DNA from: Pseudomonas oleovorans subsp. oleovorans
GTDB lineage: Bacteria > Pseudomonadota > Gammaproteobacteria > Pseudomonadales > Pseudomonadaceae
NCBI RefSeq assembly: GCF_002197815.1
Contig: NZ_NIUB01000004.1
Span: 1-64,000 of the forward strand
DNA length: 64,000 nucleotides
Reading direction: 5' to 3'
Positions within the stretch are counted from its first letter, which is position 1. Each line of letters begins with the position of its first letter. This document shows positions 10,774 to 21,756 of this stretch, in pieces. Made by a program: the position numbers and the translations under genes. Below the pieces are notes generated by a model, which did no database searches, was not told where the DNA came from, and saw only the letters and a program-made list of their open reading frames with translations.

Positions 10774-12111
10774 TCATGCACAGACTTCAGCAACAATCTT
10801 AGCCAATTCATCGGCATAGCTGCGCACGGCAGCTTCGTCATCACCTTCGACCATCACGCGCAAAAGAGGCTCGGTGCCGGACTTGCGCAGCAACACTCGA
10901 CCACGTCCAGCCATGCTCTCGGTCACCCGCGCGCAGGCTTCCTTCACCGACGGATGCTCGAGCGGATCGACAGCACCGGAGAATCGCACATTGACCAGCA
11001 CCTGCGGACACTTCTTCAGATCACTGCGCGCATCAACCAGGCTCTGACCGCGGCGCTTGAGCGCCATCAAAACCTGCAGGGCCGCAATAATCGCATCGCC
11101 AGTCGTGGTGTGCTGGAAGCACACCAGGTGCCCGGAATTCTCGCCACCGAGCTGCCAGTTGCGCGCCAACAATTCAGCGATCACATAACGATCGCCGACA
11201 TTGGCGCGAATGAATGGGATGTTCAGATCGGCCAGAGCCAGTTCCAGCCCGAGATTGCTCATCAGCGTGCCGACCACACCACCACGCAGCCGCCCACGCT
11301 CCTGCAGATCACGCGCAATGATGAACAACAGCTCATCACCATCGACCACCGCACCATATTGGTCGACCATCAGCACACGATCAGCATCGCCATCGAAGGC
11401 GATACCCAGATCAGCCTGCTGTGCGACCACTTCAGCCTGCAGCGCGGCAATGTGCGTGGAACCGCAACCGTCGTTGATATTCAGCCCGTCGGGCTGCGCC
11501 GAAATCACCCGAACCTCCGCACCCAGCTCGCGAAACACGCTAGGCGCGACCTTGTAGGCAGCGCCATGGGCGCAATCGATGACGATCTTCAGGCCTTTGA
11601 AGCTGGTACCACTGGGCACACTACCCTTGCAGAACTCGATGTAGCGACCGGAGGCATCGTTGATCCGCGAAGCCTTACCGATCCCGGCAGATTCGACCAC
11701 GGTCATCGGCTGATCGAGCAGCTCTTCGATCATCGCCTCGACATCATCGGGCAACTTGGTGCCCTCACTGGAGAAGAACTTGATGCCATTGTCGTCATGC
11801 GGATTGTGCGAGGCACTGATGACGATACCGGCATCAGCTTGGAAGGTACGGGTCAGATAGGCAATTGCAGGCGTCGGCATCGGACCGAGCAGTTGCACGT
11901 CCGCGCCCGCGGCAGCCAGACCAGCCTCCAGCGCGGATTCGAACATGTAGCCGGAAATGCGCGTGTCCTTACCGATCAGGATGCGGCACTTGCCCTGCTT
12001 GCGAAACGCCATGCCAGCCGCCCAACCGAGCTTGAGCATGAAATCCGGAGTAATGGGAAACTGGCCAACACGACCACGAATGCCGTCGGTGCCGAAGTAC
12101 TTTCTAGCCAT
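10774..12111 (-). CDS. glmM: Phosphoglucosamine mutase
   Basis: 445 aa. GlmM converts glucosamine 6-phosphate to glucosamine 1-phosphate on the way to UDP-GlcNAc, needed for peptidoglycan and LPS. The phosphorylated serine is S101 in [16 protein letters not shown]. The metal-binding loop is DGDADR, the sugar-binding GGENSGH is present, and the phosphate-binding [12 protein letters not shown] is near the C terminus. The gap to folP upstream holds only a foldback repeat. Confidence 0.98.
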   Translation of the reverse strand: MARKYFGTDGIRGRVGQFPITPDFMLKLGWAAGMAFRKQGKCRILIGKDTRISGYMFESALEAGLAAAGADVQLLGPMPTPAIAYLTRTFQADAGIVISASHNPHDDNGIKFFSSEGTKLPDDVEAMIEELLDQPMTVVESAGIGKASRINDASGRYIEFCKGSVPSGTSFKGLKIVIDCAHGAAYKVAPSVFRELGAEVRVISAQPDGLNINDGCGSTHIAALQAEVVAQQADLGIAFDGDADRVLMVDQYGAVVDGDELLFIIARDLQERGRLRGGVVGTLMSNLGLELALADLNIPFIRANVGDRYVIAELLARNWQLGGENSGHLVCFQHTTTGDAIIAALQVLMALKRRGQSLVDARSDLKKCPQVLVNVRFSGAVDPLEHPSVKEACARVTESMAGRGRVLLRKSGTEPLLRVMVEGDDEAAVRSYADELAKIVAEVCA

Positions 12112-12126
12112 AACGCTTTCCTTGTT

Positions 12127-12282
12127 AGCAGGCTATTGAAAACTACCTGCGTTGTCTGGCCGTCATTTAAAACAGCCTCAAAATGCTCATTTACAACACG
12201 TAAAGTCGAGCGCGGCTCCGAGCGTTTCTCGGCTGTTTTTGCCTGGCCCAGACCGCCTCGCCTACGTTTTCATAAGCCCGCT
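12127..12282. repeat. Foldback repeat (about 156 bp) filling the folP-glmM gap
   Basis: The outer ends AGCAGGCTATTGAAAAC (12127 on) and the inverse of GTTTTCATAAGCCCGCT (ending 12282) match imperfectly. Further in, GTCTGGCCGTCATTTAAAACA (start about 12155) matches the inverse of the TGTTTTTGCCTGGCCCAGAC region (about 12234). The whole gap therefore folds as one long imperfect hairpin. Its right end touches the folP stop codon (12281-12283). I recall similar elements with CAGGCTGTTGAAAAA-type ends in many Pseudomonas genomes. It encodes nothing I recognise. Confidence 0.6.
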
Positions 12283-13132
12283 ATTGTGCCGCTTCAACCG
12301 CAGCGATCATGCGCACCACGTCCACCGTTTCGGCGACATCGTGCACACGCAGAATATGTGCGCCTTTGGTCAAGGCCAGAGCAGCCAATGCCAGACTACC
12401 GTAGAGACGACCACCAACCTCGTGACCAAGCACCTTGCCGATCATGCTCTTGCGTGACACACCAACCAGCAAGGGCCGCCCCAACGCAGAGAGCTCACTC
12501 ATGCGCTTGAACAGGGCGAGATTGTGCTCCAGGGTTTTGGCAAATCCAAAGCCCGGATCGAGCAGGATCCGCTCAGCGGGAATACCGGCTGTCGCGCAGA
12601 TGGCCATGCGCTCGACGAGAAAATCACGTACCTCAGCGACGATATCCGGATACTGCGGATCATCCTGCATGTTCCCGGGCTCGCCGCGCATATGCATCAG
12701 ACACACCGGCAGACCGGTATCGACAGCCGCATCCAGAGCGCCATCGCGCTGCAACGAGCGCACGTCATTGATCAGCCCCGCGCCCACTCGCGCACTTTCG
12801 CGCATGACGGCCGGAGTCGAGGTATCCACGGAGATGATCACGTCCAGATTACGCGCAATGGCCTCGACCACTGGCACGACCCGCTCCAGCTCCTCGGTCG
12901 GCGAAACGGCACGGGCGCCCGGGCGGGTGGACTCACCACCGATATCGATCAGCGTCGCACCCGCGGCGACCATCTGCTCGGCGTGACGCAATGCAGCATC
13001 GCGCGCCGTAAAGCGCCCACCGTCAGAGAAAGAATCCGGAGTGACATTGAGGATGCCCATCACCTGCGGACGGGACAAATCAAGAAGCCGGCTACCACAG
13101 GGTAGCCGGCTCGGGTGTTGCGCTTGAGACAT
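12281..13132 (-). CDS. folP: Dihydropteroate synthase
   Basis: 283 aa TIM barrel that joins p-aminobenzoate to dihydropterin pyrophosphate in folate synthesis; the target of sulfonamides. Visible signatures are MGILNVTPDSFSDGG, GGESTRPGA, SVDTSTPAVMRESA, LLDPGFGFAKT and LVGVSRKSMIG. The gene follows ftsH by 8 bp, and folP-glmM order is shared with E. coli and Pseudomonas. Its TAG stop lies at the edge of the foldback repeat, so the last residues (VEAAQ) may have been set by that insertion. Confidence 0.97.
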   Translation of the reverse strand: MSQAQHPSRLPCGSRLLDLSRPQVMGILNVTPDSFSDGGRFTARDAALRHAEQMVAAGATLIDIGGESTRPGARAVSPTEELERVVPVVEAIARNLDVIISVDTSTPAVMRESARVGAGLINDVRSLQRDGALDAAVDTGLPVCLMHMRGEPGNMQDDPQYPDIVAEVRDFLVERMAICATAGIPAERILLDPGFGFAKTLEHNLALFKRMSELSALGRPLLVGVSRKSMIGKVLGHEVGGRLYGSLALAALALTKGAHILRVHDVAETVDVVRMIAAVEAAQ

Positions 13133-13140
13133 ATGAAACC

Positions 13141-15054
13141 TTAGTGCTCGGCCGCCGGCCCACCAATGGGCTTTTCAGAACGATCTGGCTCGTCGACCTT
13201 GGCCTGCGGAGCACCGGAGTCACCGCCACCATCCCAGCCGCGCGGCTCACGAGGCTCGCGACCATTCATGATGTCGTCGATCTGCTCGGCATCGATGGTT
13301 TCGTACTTCATCAGTGCTTCGGCCATGGCATCGAGCTTGTCACGGTTCTCTACCAGCAGCTTCTTGGCCGTGGCGTAGCATTCATCGATGATGCGGCGCA
13401 CTTCTTCATCGATCAGCTTGGCGGTTTCGCCGGAGACATTGCTGTTCTGGCTGCCCATGCTGCGACCGAGGAATACTTCACCCTCCTCTTCGGCATACAT
13501 CAGCGGGCCCAGCTTCTCGGACAAACCCCACTTGGTCACCATGTTCTTGGCCAACTGAGTGGCGCGCATGATGTCGTTGGACGCACCCGTGGTGACGCCG
13601 TCGAAGCCCAGGGTCATTTCCTCGGCGATACGGCCACCGAACAGCGAGCAGATCTGACTGATCAGTGCACGTTTGCTCAGGCTGTAACGATCCTCTTCCG
13701 GCAGGAACATGGTCACGCCCAGAGCACGACCACGCGGAATGATGGACACCTTGTAGACCGGATCATGCTCGGGCACCAGACGACCGACGATGGCGTGGCC
13801 CGCCTCGTGGTAAGCGGTGTTGAGCTTCTCCTTGTCGGACATGACCATGGTCTTGCGCTCGGCGCCCATCATGATCTTGTCCTTGGCCAGCTCGAATTCC
13901 TTCATTTCCACCAGGCGCTTGCCGGCACGGGCTGCGAACAGCGAAGCCTCGTTGACCAGGTTGGCCAGATCGGCACCGGAGAAGCCCGGCGTACCACGGG
14001 CAATGACCGCCGGATTGACGTCGTCACCCACCGGCACCTTGCGCATGTGCACTTTCAGAATCTGCTCGCGACCACGGATATCCGGCAAACCAACGACTAC
14101 CTGGCGGTCGAAACGACCGGGACGCAGCAGCGCCGGATCCAGAACGTCAGGGCGGTTGGTGGCGGCAATGACGATGATGCCATCATTCATTTCAAAGCCG
14201 TCCATCTCCACCAGCAACTGGTTGAGGGTCTGCTCGCGCTCGTCGTGACCACCGCCCATGCCGGCGCCACGATGGCGACCCACGGCGTCGATCTCGTCAA
14301 TGAAGATGATGCACGGCGCATGTTTCTTGGCCTGGTCGAACATGTCACGCACGCGGGACGCACCCACGCCGACGAACATTTCGACGAAGTCGGAACCGGA
14401 AATGGTGAAGAACGGTACTTTCGCTTCACCGGCAACGGCCTTGGCCAGCAAGGTTTTACCAGTACCTGGCGAGCCGACCATCAGCACGCCGCGAGGAATA
14501 CGCCCGCCAAGACGCTGAAACTTGCCCGGATCGCGCAAAAACTCGACCAGTTCACTCACCTCCTCCTTGGCCTCGTCGCACCCGGCAACGTCAGCGAAGG
14601 TGGTCTTGACCTGATCTTCGGAGAGCAAACGCGCCTTGGACTTGCCGAAGCTCATCGGCCCGCCCTTGCCACCGACACCGCCCTGCATCTGGCGCATGAA
14701 GAACATGAACACGGCGATGATGACCAGAATCGGGAAACTGGCGACCAGCAGCTGAGTCCAGATGCTCTGCTGCTCAGGCAGCTTGCCTTCGATGACCACA
14801 TTGTTGTCGATCAGATCACCGATCAGACCGCCGTCCTGGATGGCCGGACGGATGGTCCTGAAGCCCTCGCCGTCGGTACGCTTGCCGGTGATCACGTAAC
14901 CGTCGACGGTCACGCGCTCGACACGCCCTTCCTTCACCTGCTCGATGAATTGCGAGTAGCTCAGTGTCTGCGGCTCGCTCGGGCTGGAAAAGTTATTCAT
15001 CACGGTGACCAGCACCGCCGCGATGATCAGCCACAGAATCAGATTCTTTGCCAT
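13141..15054 (-). CDS. ftsH: ATP-dependent zinc metalloprotease FtsH
   Basis: 637 aa from the ATG at 15054 ([20 protein letters not shown]). A TTG three codons upstream is in frame. FtsH is a membrane-anchored AAA+ protease that removes unassembled membrane proteins, LpxC and sigma-32. Two membrane helices (about 5-21 and 100-120) flank a periplasmic domain. The AAA module follows, with Walker [12 protein letters not shown] and the SRH. The protease site is HEAGH. The Walker A reads GSPGTGKT, whereas FtsH proteins almost always have GPPGTGKT; the motif is still a valid P-loop. The C terminus ends IGGPAAEH, as I recall for P. aeruginosa. Confidence 0.97.
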   Translation of the reverse strand: MAKNLILWLIIAAVLVTVMNNFSSPSEPQTLSYSQFIEQVKEGRVERVTVDGYVITGKRTDGEGFRTIRPAIQDGGLIGDLIDNNVVIEGKLPEQQSIWTQLLVASFPILVIIAVFMFFMRQMQGGVGGKGGPMSFGKSKARLLSEDQVKTTFADVAGCDEAKEEVSELVEFLRDPGKFQRLGGRIPRGVLMVGSPGTGKTLLAKAVAGEAKVPFFTISGSDFVEMFVGVGASRVRDMFDQAKKHAPCIIFIDEIDAVGRHRGAGMGGGHDEREQTLNQLLVEMDGFEMNDGIIVIAATNRPDVLDPALLRPGRFDRQVVVGLPDIRGREQILKVHMRKVPVGDDVNPAVIARGTPGFSGADLANLVNEASLFAARAGKRLVEMKEFELAKDKIMMGAERKTMVMSDKEKLNTAYHEAGHAIVGRLVPEHDPVYKVSIIPRGRALGVTMFLPEEDRYSLSKRALISQICSLFGGRIAEEMTLGFDGVTTGASNDIMRATQLAKNMVTKWGLSEKLGPLMYAEEEGEVFLGRSMGSQNSNVSGETAKLIDEEVRRIIDECYATAKKLLVENRDKLDAMAEALMKYETIDAEQIDDIMNGREPREPRGWDGGGDSGAPQAKVDEPDRSEKPIGGPAAEH

Positions 15055-15195
15055 ATCGTTCAATTAGCTACCCTCTGAAGCAGGCCTCTTGGCGAAGCAG
15101 GCTTCCCATGACGACCAGTGATATACCGACCTAACTTACACCAAACGCCTGCATCCCGCAGGCACCGTCTGTAACCCTTTATGAGGTTTCCCACA

Positions 15196-15220
15196 CTGAG
15201 ACCGGCAGAGCAGGTCTCAG
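15196..15220. terminator. Hairpin after rlmE
   Basis: CTGAGACC at 15196-15203 pairs with GGTCTCAG at 15213-15220, 8 nt after the rlmE stop. There is no T run on the minus strand, so it is a weak terminator at best. Confidence 0.45.
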
Positions 15221-15227
15221 TTTCGTG

Positions 15228-15849
15228 TCATGCACCCCGAAAACCACGTGCCAGCAGGTACTGCTCGCGCAAGCGATCGCGCGACGACAGCGGCTTGCGC
15301 ATCTGCACCTTGTCGAAGGTCTCACGCACCTGCTTGTGATACGCATCGAAACCTTCGCCCTGGAAAATCTTGATCAGGAAATCGCCGCCCGGAAGCAAAA
15401 CCCGCCCGGCCAGATCCAGCGCCAGCTCGCACAGGTACATCGCGCGCTTGGTCGGCAGTCCTTACCCCACTCATATTGGGGGCCATATCGGAAATAACAA
15501 GGTCGACCGGATTTTCACCGATAGCCTCGAGAATCCGCGCGAACACCGCATCGTCGCTAAAGTCGCCCTGAATGAAGGTAACGTCGGGGATGCTACCCAT
15601 CTCCAGAATGTCGGAAGCGATCAGACGGCCCTTGTCGCCGATTACCCGGCTGGTGACCTGCGACCAGCCACCCGGCGCGGCACCAAGGTCGACCACGGTC
15701 ATGACGGGACGCAGGATGCGATCCTTCTCCTGGATTTCCAGCAACTTGTAGCTGGCGCGCGAACGATAGCCATCTTTCTGCGCCATCTTCGCGTAAGGAT
15801 CGTCGAAATGTTCTTTCAGCCAACGCTGGCTGGTCTTGGAACGTGCCAC
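15228..15849 (-). pseudogene. rlmE: 23S rRNA 2'-O-ribose U2552 methyltransferase RlmE, frameshifted
   Basis: Two overlapping frames together make a complete RlmE/FtsJ. Frame 1 starts at 15849 ([20 protein letters not shown]) and carries the SAM site [14 protein letters not shown] and [14 protein letters not shown]. Frame 2 ends at 15228 and carries [29 protein letters not shown] and [19 protein letters not shown], with the catalytic lysine. They join at 15441-15447, where the minus strand reads CAA GCG CGC GAT G. Adding one GC would give the expected ADQARAMYLCE. The break is thus a 2-nt contraction of a GC repeat, either a true mutation or a sequencing/assembly error. RlmE acts late in 50S maturation and loss causes slow growth. 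It lies upstream of ftsH in the usual rlmE-ftsH order, divergent from yhbY. Confidence 0.9.
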
Positions 15850-15939
15850 TGAAGCCTCGGATTCAACGGGTCATGAATAACTGCGCGGGCTCGGGTAAGA
15901 TAAGCGCCGTTTTCCTGACCGAATTAGGTACTGACGATT

Positions 15940-16251
15940 ATGCCGCTCACTCAAGAGCAGAAGAAACAATTCAAATCTATCGGCCACCACCTGAAACCTG
16001 TATTGATCGTGGCGGACAATGGTTTGACCGAGGGCGTACTGGCCGAACTGGATCGCGCCCTGAACGATCACGAGCTGATCAAGGTACAACTGCGCCTCAC
16101 CGAACGCGAGGATCGCCAGGCCGCCATCGCTGCCCTGTGCGCAAGTGGACGTGCCGAACTGGTTCAGTCGATTGGCAAGGTCGCCCTGCTCTATCGCAAG
16201 AACCCCAAGCCCAATCGCAACCTGTCCAACGTGATTCGTTACCAGGGCTGA
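15940..16251 (+). CDS. yhbY: YhbY-family RNA-binding protein (CRM domain)
   Basis: 103 aa, a single CRM domain: LTQEQKKQFKSIGHHLKPVL, VADNGLTEGVLAELDRALNDHELIKV with the GxxG-type loop, then IGKVALLYRKNP. YhbY associates with precursors of the 50S subunit and is thought to aid ribosome assembly. It is transcribed away from rlmE, the standard divergent arrangement, with 90 bp between the starts. Confidence 0.95.
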   Translation: MPLTQEQKKQFKSIGHHLKPVLIVADNGLTEGVLAELDRALNDHELIKVQLRLTEREDRQAAIAALCASGRAELVQSIGKVALLYRKNPKPNRNLSNVIRYQG

Positions 16252-16277
16252 CGGCTGCGTGCAGCGCCTGTCAGACG

Positions 16278-16718
16278 TCAGGCGCCGCGCAATTTACCCG
16301 GAACCGGTTGCAGTACCAGCAACAGACCGCAAAAGGCCATCACCAAGTAACTGAATCGCAGCCAGCGCTCGGCATCGGGCCAGTAACGCAGCACAGCGAA
16401 GTAGCTCAGGGCCATGGCCGCAACGGTCAGCAGTAGTTGCCCACGTATATCCCGCAACAGACTCGACAGACCTTCACTGCGCAGCAAGGCAAAAGCCTGC
16501 AGCGCAACGCATACCGCTGTCAGACCGACCAGTAGCGGCACCAGCCGCGTGGCTATCTCCTGCACCAGCAGAGGCGCCAGACCGCTTTGGCCGATGGCCG
16601 GCAGAATGACGAACTGCAACAACCACAAGCCGCCGACCCAGAGAGTCTGGGCCAGCTGCCAGCTAACGGCAGCGGCCCGCGACGGTTGTTGCGGTTTAGA
16701 TATGACGGACTTCGACAA
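16278..16718 (-). CDS. DUF4149 membrane protein
   Basis: 146 aa with four hydrophobic segments: about 24-44 ([19 protein letters not shown]), 58-78, 93-110 and 124-139. This matches the DUF4149 family, short inner-membrane proteins of unknown function found next to greA in Pseudomonas. The chosen ATG overlaps the greA 3' end by 23 bp, which suggests translational coupling. A later start is possible but would shorten the N-terminal tail before the first helix. It is the last gene of the carA-carB-greA transcript. Confidence 0.85.
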   Translation of the reverse strand: MSKSVISKPQQPSRAAAVSWQLAQTLWVGGLWLLQFVILPAIGQSGLAPLLVQEIATRLVPLLVGLTAVCVALQAFALLRSEGLSSLLRDIRGQLLLTVAAMALSYFAVLRYWPDAERWLRFSYLVMAFCGLLLVLQPVPGKLRGA

Positions 16719-17172
16719 TCTCGTACTCGATCAGGCCACTGGGGGTCTGCACTGCCACCACATCGCCCTCATTCTTGCCGATCAGGGCACGAGCGATAGG
16801 CGAACCGACAGAAATCTTGCCCTGCTTGATGTCGGCTTCGTCCTCGCCAACGATCTGGTAGGTCACGCTTTCGTCGGTGTCGACGTTGGCGATTTCCACC
16901 GTGGTGCCGAAGATCACCTTGCCGGTGTGCTCGATGGTAGTGACATCGATGATCACCGCGTTCTGCAGACGACCCTCGATATCACGCACACGCGCCTCGA
17001 CCATGCCCTGCTCTTCACGCGCGGCGTGGTATTCGGCGTTTTCCTTGAGATCGCCCAGCTCGCGTGCCTCGGCAATCGCCTGACTCAGTGCGGGGCGACG
17101 CACCTTGGTCAGGTGCGCCAGCTCTTCTTCCAGGGCGCGAGCACCCTGGACGGTCATGGGGTACTTGTTCAT
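16696..17172 (-). CDS. greA: Transcription elongation factor GreA
   Basis: 158 aa. GreA enters the secondary channel of RNA polymerase and stimulates cleavage of backtracked RNA. The N-terminal coiled coil carries the acidic tip residues in [17 protein letters not shown], and the C-terminal FKBP-like globule carries [27 protein letters not shown]. The start overlaps the carB stop by 4 bp (ATGA), so the two are translationally coupled. carAB-greA co-transcription is known in P. aeruginosa. Confidence 0.98.
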   Translation of the reverse strand: MNKYPMTVQGARALEEELAHLTKVRRPALSQAIAEARELGDLKENAEYHAAREEQGMVEARVRDIEGRLQNAVIIDVTTIEHTGKVIFGTTVEIANVDTDESVTYQIVGEDEADIKQGKISVGSPIARALIGKNEGDVVAVQTPSGLIEYEIVEVRHI

Positions 17173-20100
17173 GCCTTGATTCCTGCATGCAGATCCTGCA
17201 GCCGACGCACGGTCTTCTCGGGACCGAACTTGAGCGCTTCACAGACCGCCTGACCCGCCGCGATGGTGGTGGTGCAGTAGATCTTGTGCTGCAGGGCGTT
17301 ACGACGGATCGAGTAGGAGTCAGCGATGGACTGACGCCCCTCGGTGGTGTTGATGATCAGGGTGACCTCATCATTCTTGATCATGTCGACCACATGCGGA
17401 CGACCTTCGGTCACCTTGTTCACACGGCGTACCGGCAGACCGGCGGCCTCGATCACCTTGGCGGTGCCGGCAGTGGCAACCACCTCGAAACCCAGTGCGA
17501 CCAGGTCACGGGCGACCTGAACGGCTTCCGGCTTGTCATCCTCACGCACGCTGATGAACGCGCAACCGGAGTTCGGCAGAATCTCGCTGGCACCCAGCTG
17601 CGCCTTGGCGAAGGCTTCGCCGAAGGTATCACCGACGCCCATTACCTCACCGGTGGATTTCATCTCTGGGCCGAGGATCGGGTCGACACCCGGGAACTTG
17701 GCGAAGGGGAACACCGCTTCCTTGACGCTGAAGAACGGCGGGATGATTTCCTTGCTGTAACCGGCCTCGGCCAGGCTCTTGCCGGCCATGACGCGCGCAG
17801 CGACCTTGGCCAGCGACTCGCCAACGCACTTGGAGACGAACGGCACGGTACGCGAGGCGCGCGGGTTCACTTCGATGACGTAGATGTCTTCGCCCTGTAC
17901 GGCCATCTGCACGTTCATCAGGCCGACGACGCCGAGTTCCAGGGCCATTTTCTTGACCTGTTCGCGGATCTCGTCCTGGATGTGCATCGGCAGCGAGTAC
18001 GGCGGCAGCGAGCAGGCGGAGTCACCGGAGTGCACGCCAGCCTGTTCGATGTGCTGCATGATCGCGCCGATCACCACGGTCTCGCCGTCACACACCGCAT
18101 CCACGTCCACTTCGATGGCGCAGTTGAGGAAGCGATCGAGCAGCACCGGGCTGTCGTTGGAGACTTTCACCGCTTCGCGCATATAGCGCTTGAGTTCTTC
18201 TTCCTGGTAGACGATTTCCATCGCCCGGCCGCCCAGTACGTAGGACGGACGCACCACCATCGGGTAACCGATGTTCTTCGACAGGGCCAGGGCCTCGTCT
18301 TCGCTGCGCGCAGTGGCGTTGGCCGGCTGACGCAGGTTGAGGCGCTGCACCATCTGCTGGAAGCGCTCGCGGTCTTCGGCGCGGTCGATGGCCTCAGGGC
18401 TGGTGCCGATGATCGGCACGCCGGCTTCTTCCAGGGCGCGGCAGATCTTCAGCGGCGTCTGGCCGCCGTACTGCACGATCACGCCTTTCGGCTGTTCGAC
18501 GCGGACGATTTCCAGCACGTCTTCCAGTGTCACTGGCTCGAAGTAGAGGCGATCGGAGGTGTCGTAGTCGGTGGAGACAGTTTCCGGGTTGCAGTTGACC
18601 ATGATGGTCTCGTAACCGTCTTCACGCATGGCCAGCGCGGCGTGTACGCAGCAGTAGTCGAACTCGATGCCTTGGCCGATACGGTTGGGGCCACCGCCGA
18701 GGATCATGATCTTCTCGCGGCTCGACGGATTGGCCTCACACTCTTCCTCGTAGGTCGAGTACATGTAGGCGGTGTCAGTGGCGAATTCGGCGGCGCAGGT
18801 GTCCACACGCTTGTACACCGGCAGCACTTTCAGCTTGTGGCGATGAGCACGCAGGCTCTTCTCGGACACACCCAGCAGCTTGGCCAGGCGCGCATCGGAG
18901 AAGCCCTTACGCTTGAGCTTGAACATCAGGTCACGGTCGATGGCCGACAGACCCAAGGTCTGCACGGTAGCCTCGTCCTTGATCAGATCTTCGATCTGCA
19001 CCAGGAACCACTCGTCGATACGGGTCAGCTCGAACACTTCGGCGACGCTCTTGCCGGCGCGGAAGGCATCGGCCACGTACCAGATGCGGTCGGCACTGGG
19101 CACGGTCAGCTCGCGACGCAGAGTGCTTTCAGCCTCCGGGTCGTTCAGGTCGAGCTTCGGATCGAAGCCGGCAACGCCCACTTCCAGGCCGCGCAGGGCT
19201 TTCTGCATGGACTCCTGAAAGGTACGGCCGATGGCCATGACTTCGCCCACGGATTTCATCTGAGTGGTCAGGCGGGCGTCGGCTTTCGGGAATTTCTCGA
19301 AGGCGAAGCGCGGCACCTTGGTCACCACGTAGTCGATCGCCGGCTCGAACGACGCCGGGGTACGCCCGCCGGTGATGTCGTTGGACAGCTCATCGAGGGT
19401 GTAGCCGACAGCCAGCTTGGCGGCAATCTTGGCGATCGGGAAGCCGGTGGCCTTGGAGGCCAGCGCCGAGCTACGCGATACACGCGGGTTCATTTCGATG
19501 ACGACCATACGACCGGTGTTCGGGCAGATGCCGAACTGCACGTTGGAACCGCCGGTCTCCACGCCGATCTCGCGCAGCACTGCCAGCGAGGCGTTACGCA
19601 GGATCTGGTATTCCTTGTCGGTCAGGGTCTGTGCCGGCGCCACGGTGATCGAGTCACCGGTGTGTACCCCCATCGGGTCGAAGTTCTCGATGGAGCAGAC
19701 GATGATGCAGTTGTCCTTCTTGTCACGGACCACCTCCATCTCGTATTCCTTCCAGCCGATCAGCGACTCGTCGATCAGCAGTTCGCTGGTCGGCGACAGA
19801 TCCAGGCCGCGGGCGCAGATTTCCTCGAATTCTTCACGGTTGTAGGCGATGCCGCCACCGGTACCGCCCATGGTGAAGGACGGACGGATGATGCACGGGA
19901 AGCCCACCTGCTCCAGCACGCCGTACGCTTCTTCCATGTTGTGGGCGATGCCGGAAACCGGGCAGGCCAGGCCGATGCTCTTCATCGCCTTGTCGAAGCG
20001 CGAACGGTCTTCGGCTTTGTCGATGGTGTCGGCGTTGGCACCGATCATCTCGACGCCGAACTTCTCCAGGATGCCGTGCTTTTCCAGGTCCAGGGCGCAG

Positions 20101-20390
20101 TTCAGCGCGGTCTGGCCGCCCATGGTCGGCAACAGTGCGTCCGGGCGCTCCTTCTCGATGATCTTGGCCACGGTGGCCCACTTGATCGGCTCGATGTAGG
20201 TGGCGTCGGCCATGGCCGGGTCGGTCATGATGGTGGCCGGGTTGGAGTTCACCAGAATGACGCGAAAACCTTCTTCCTTCAGCGCCTTGCACGCTTGTGC
20301 GCCGGAGTAGTCGAACTCACAGGCCTGGCCGATGACGATGGGGCCGGCACCGAGGATCAGGATGCTTTTGATGTCTGTACGTTTTGGCAT
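17169..20390 (-). CDS. carB: Carbamoyl-phosphate synthase, large subunit
   Basis: 1073 aa, the normal length. CarB makes carbamoyl phosphate from bicarbonate, ammonia (passed from CarA) and two ATP, feeding pyrimidine and arginine synthesis. The two homologous halves each carry an ATP-grasp domain: [22 protein letters not shown] opens the first and [19 protein letters not shown] the second. An allosteric MGS-like domain with [10 protein letters not shown] is C-terminal, where UMP and ornithine act. It follows carA by 36 bp and overlaps greA. Confidence 0.98.
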   Translation of the reverse strand: MPKRTDIKSILILGAGPIVIGQACEFDYSGAQACKALKEEGFRVILVNSNPATIMTDPAMADATYIEPIKWATVAKIIEKERPDALLPTMGGQTALNCALDLEKHGILEKFGVEMIGANADTIDKAEDRSRFDKAMKSIGLACPVSGIAHNMEEAYGVLEQVGFPCIIRPSFTMGGTGGGIAYNREEFEEICARGLDLSPTSELLIDESLIGWKEYEMEVVRDKKDNCIIVCSIENFDPMGVHTGDSITVAPAQTLTDKEYQILRNASLAVLREIGVETGGSNVQFGICPNTGRMVVIEMNPRVSRSSALASKATGFPIAKIAAKLAVGYTLDELSNDITGGRTPASFEPAIDYVVTKVPRFAFEKFPKADARLTTQMKSVGEVMAIGRTFQESMQKALRGLEVGVAGFDPKLDLNDPEAESTLRRELTVPSADRIWYVADAFRAGKSVAEVFELTRIDEWFLVQIEDLIKDEATVQTLGLSAIDRDLMFKLKRKGFSDARLAKLLGVSEKSLRAHRHKLKVLPVYKRVDTCAAEFATDTAYMYSTYEEECEANPSSREKIMILGGGPNRIGQGIEFDYCCVHAALAMREDGYETIMVNCNPETVSTDYDTSDRLYFEPVTLEDVLEIVRVEQPKGVIVQYGGQTPLKICRALEEAGVPIIGTSPEAIDRAEDRERFQQMVQRLNLRQPANATARSEDEALALSKNIGYPMVVRPSYVLGGRAMEIVYQEEELKRYMREAVKVSNDSPVLLDRFLNCAIEVDVDAVCDGETVVIGAIMQHIEQAGVHSGDSACSLPPYSLPMHIQDEIREQVKKMALELGVVGLMNVQMAVQGEDIYVIEVNPRASRTVPFVSKCVGESLAKVAARVMAGKSLAEAGYSKEIIPPFFSVKEAVFPFAKFPGVDPILGPEMKSTGEVMGVGDTFGEAFAKAQLGASEILPNSGCAFISVREDDKPEAVQVARDLVALGFEVVATAGTAKVIEAAGLPVRRVNKVTEGRPHVVDMIKNDEVTLIINTTEGRQSIADSYSIRRNALQHKIYCTTTIAAGQAVCEALKFGPEKTVRRLQDLHAGIKA

Positions 20391-20426
20391 TTTCTTACTC
20401 TCGAATCCTTGGGTCAGTCGGCAGGC

Positions 20427-21575
20427 TTAGCGGCGCTTGGCCATGGCTTCGATGAAGCGGTCGAACAATGGAGCCACATCGTGCGGGCCGGGGCTGGCCT
20501 CCGGGTGACCCTGGAAGCTGAAAGCGTCCTTGTCGGTACGCTCGATGCCCTGCAGGGTGCCATCGAACAGCGACTTGTGAATCGGCCGCACATTGCTCGG
20601 CAGGCTGTTCTCGTCCACGGCGAAACCGTGGTTCTGGCTGGTGATCATCACCACGCCCGTGTCGAGATCCTGTACCGGGTGGTTGGCACCGTGGTGGCCA
20701 TGACCCATTTTCAGGGTCTTGGCGCCGGAGGCCAGGGCCAGCAGTTGGTGGCCGAGACAGATGCCGAATACCGGAATATCGGTTTCCAGGACTTCCTTGA
20801 TCGCCTGGATCGCGTAGTCGCACGGCTCGGGATCGCCAGGACCGTTGGAGAGGAACACGCCATCAGGATTGAGCGCCAGCACGTCACTGGCCGGAGTCTG
20901 TGCCGGTACCACGGTCAGGCGGCAGCCACGGGCAACCAGCATACGCAGAATGTTCAGCTTGACGCCGTAGTCATAGGCAACCACGTGGTATGGCAGCTCG
21001 GCAGCAGCGACTTCCGGGTGGCTGTCGTTTTCCAGATTCCACACGCTGGAGCGCCATTCGTATGGCTTGTCGCAGGTGACTTCCTTGGCCAGATCCATGC
21101 CCTTGAGGCCGGGGAAGCTGCGCGCCAGTTCCAGGGCCTTTTCTTCGGTGGCGTCGTCACCCACCAGAATGCAGCCATTCTGCGAGCCTTTCTCACGCAG
21201 GATGCGGGTCAGGCGACGGGTATCGATACCGGCGATGGCGACGGTGCCATTTTCCTTCAGGTACTCATCGAGCGGTTGCTTGTCGCGCCAGTTGCTGGAA
21301 ATCAGCGGCAGGTCGCGAATGATCAGACCAGCGGCCCAGACGCGGTTGGACTCGGCATCTTCCGGCGTGGTGCCGGTGTTGCCGATGTGCGGGTAAGTCA
21401 GGGTAACGATCTGCTGGGCATAGGATGGATCGGTAAGGATTTCCTGATAGCCGGTCATGGCGGTGTTGAACACCACCTCTCCGATCGTCTGGCCATCGGC
21501 CCCGATGGAATCGCCGCGAAAAATGCTGCCGTCAGCAAGGGCCAAAATGGCAGGTTTGGGGGCTGGCTTAGTCAA
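20427..21575 (-). CDS. carA: Carbamoyl-phosphate synthase, small (glutaminase) subunit
   Basis: 382 aa. CarA hydrolyses glutamine and channels ammonia to CarB. The class I amidotransferase domain has the nucleophile cysteine in [15 protein letters not shown] and the His/Glu pair in [12 protein letters not shown]. The start is taken as TTG at 21575. It gives (M)[18 protein letters not shown], aligns with the P. aeruginosa protein, and has GGAGG 5 nt upstream. An ATG 33 bp further up gives a non-homologous extension. A rare TTG start could itself limit translation. An intrinsic terminator lies 45 nt ahead of the start, inside the probable attenuator leader. Confidence 0.96.
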   Translation of the reverse strand: MTKPAPKPAILALADGSIFRGDSIGADGQTIGEVVFNTAMTGYQEILTDPSYAQQIVTLTYPHIGNTGTTPEDAESNRVWAAGLIIRDLPLISSNWRDKQPLDEYLKENGTVAIAGIDTRRLTRILREKGSQNGCILVGDDATEEKALELARSFPGLKGMDLAKEVTCDKPYEWRSSVWNLENDSHPEVAAAELPYHVVAYDYGVKLNILRMLVARGCRLTVVPAQTPASDVLALNPDGVFLSNGPGDPEPCDYAIQAIKEVLETDIPVFGICLGHQLLALASGAKTLKMGHGHHGANHPVQDLDTGVVMITSQNHGFAVDENSLPSNVRPIHKSLFDGTLQGIERTDKDAFSFQGHPEASPGPHDVAPLFDRFIEAMAKRR

Positions 21576-21619
21576 GAAGACCTCCGTCTCGATCAAGGCT
21601 TGAAGCAAACGCAGGTTGT

Positions 21620-21659
21620 AAAAAAGCGGGATGACGTGTGAAGGTCATCCCGCTTTTTT
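21620..21659 (-). terminator. Attenuator-type terminator ahead of carA
   Basis: A 10-bp GC-rich stem (GCGGGATGAC / GTCATCCCGC, 8-nt loop) flanked by A6 and T6, perfect over 16 positions and usable in both directions. On the minus strand it ends 45 nt before the carA TTG. There is too little room after it for an ordinary promoter plus leader, so the carA promoter is probably upstream and the hairpin an attenuator. Confidence 0.8.
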
Positions 21660-21680
21660 ATTTGAGCCATTCTGCGTAAC

Positions 21681-21700
21681 TTTTAGTGGACACACTAAAA
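21681..21700. promoter_or_regulatory. Perfect 8-bp palindrome: pause hairpin or operator
   Basis: TTTTAGTG and CACTAAAA are separated by GACA. In carA orientation this is an RNA hairpin between a T-rich tract and the terminator, the place where a pause hairpin sits in pyrimidine attenuators. In the other orientation it lies about 150 bp before the methyltransferase start and could be an operator for its helix-turn-helix domain. Confidence 0.5.
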
Positions 21701-21756
21701 CAGGAAGCCTACAGGAAAACCCTCGAAATCGAAAGGCGCAAAGACCAAAAAGGCTT

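Noticed and set aside
17064..21641. 1525-codon open frame on the plus strand opposite carA-carB
   Set aside because: Antisense shadow of two strongly conserved genes; repetitive His/Asp/Gly composition typical of reversed GC-rich coding DNA.
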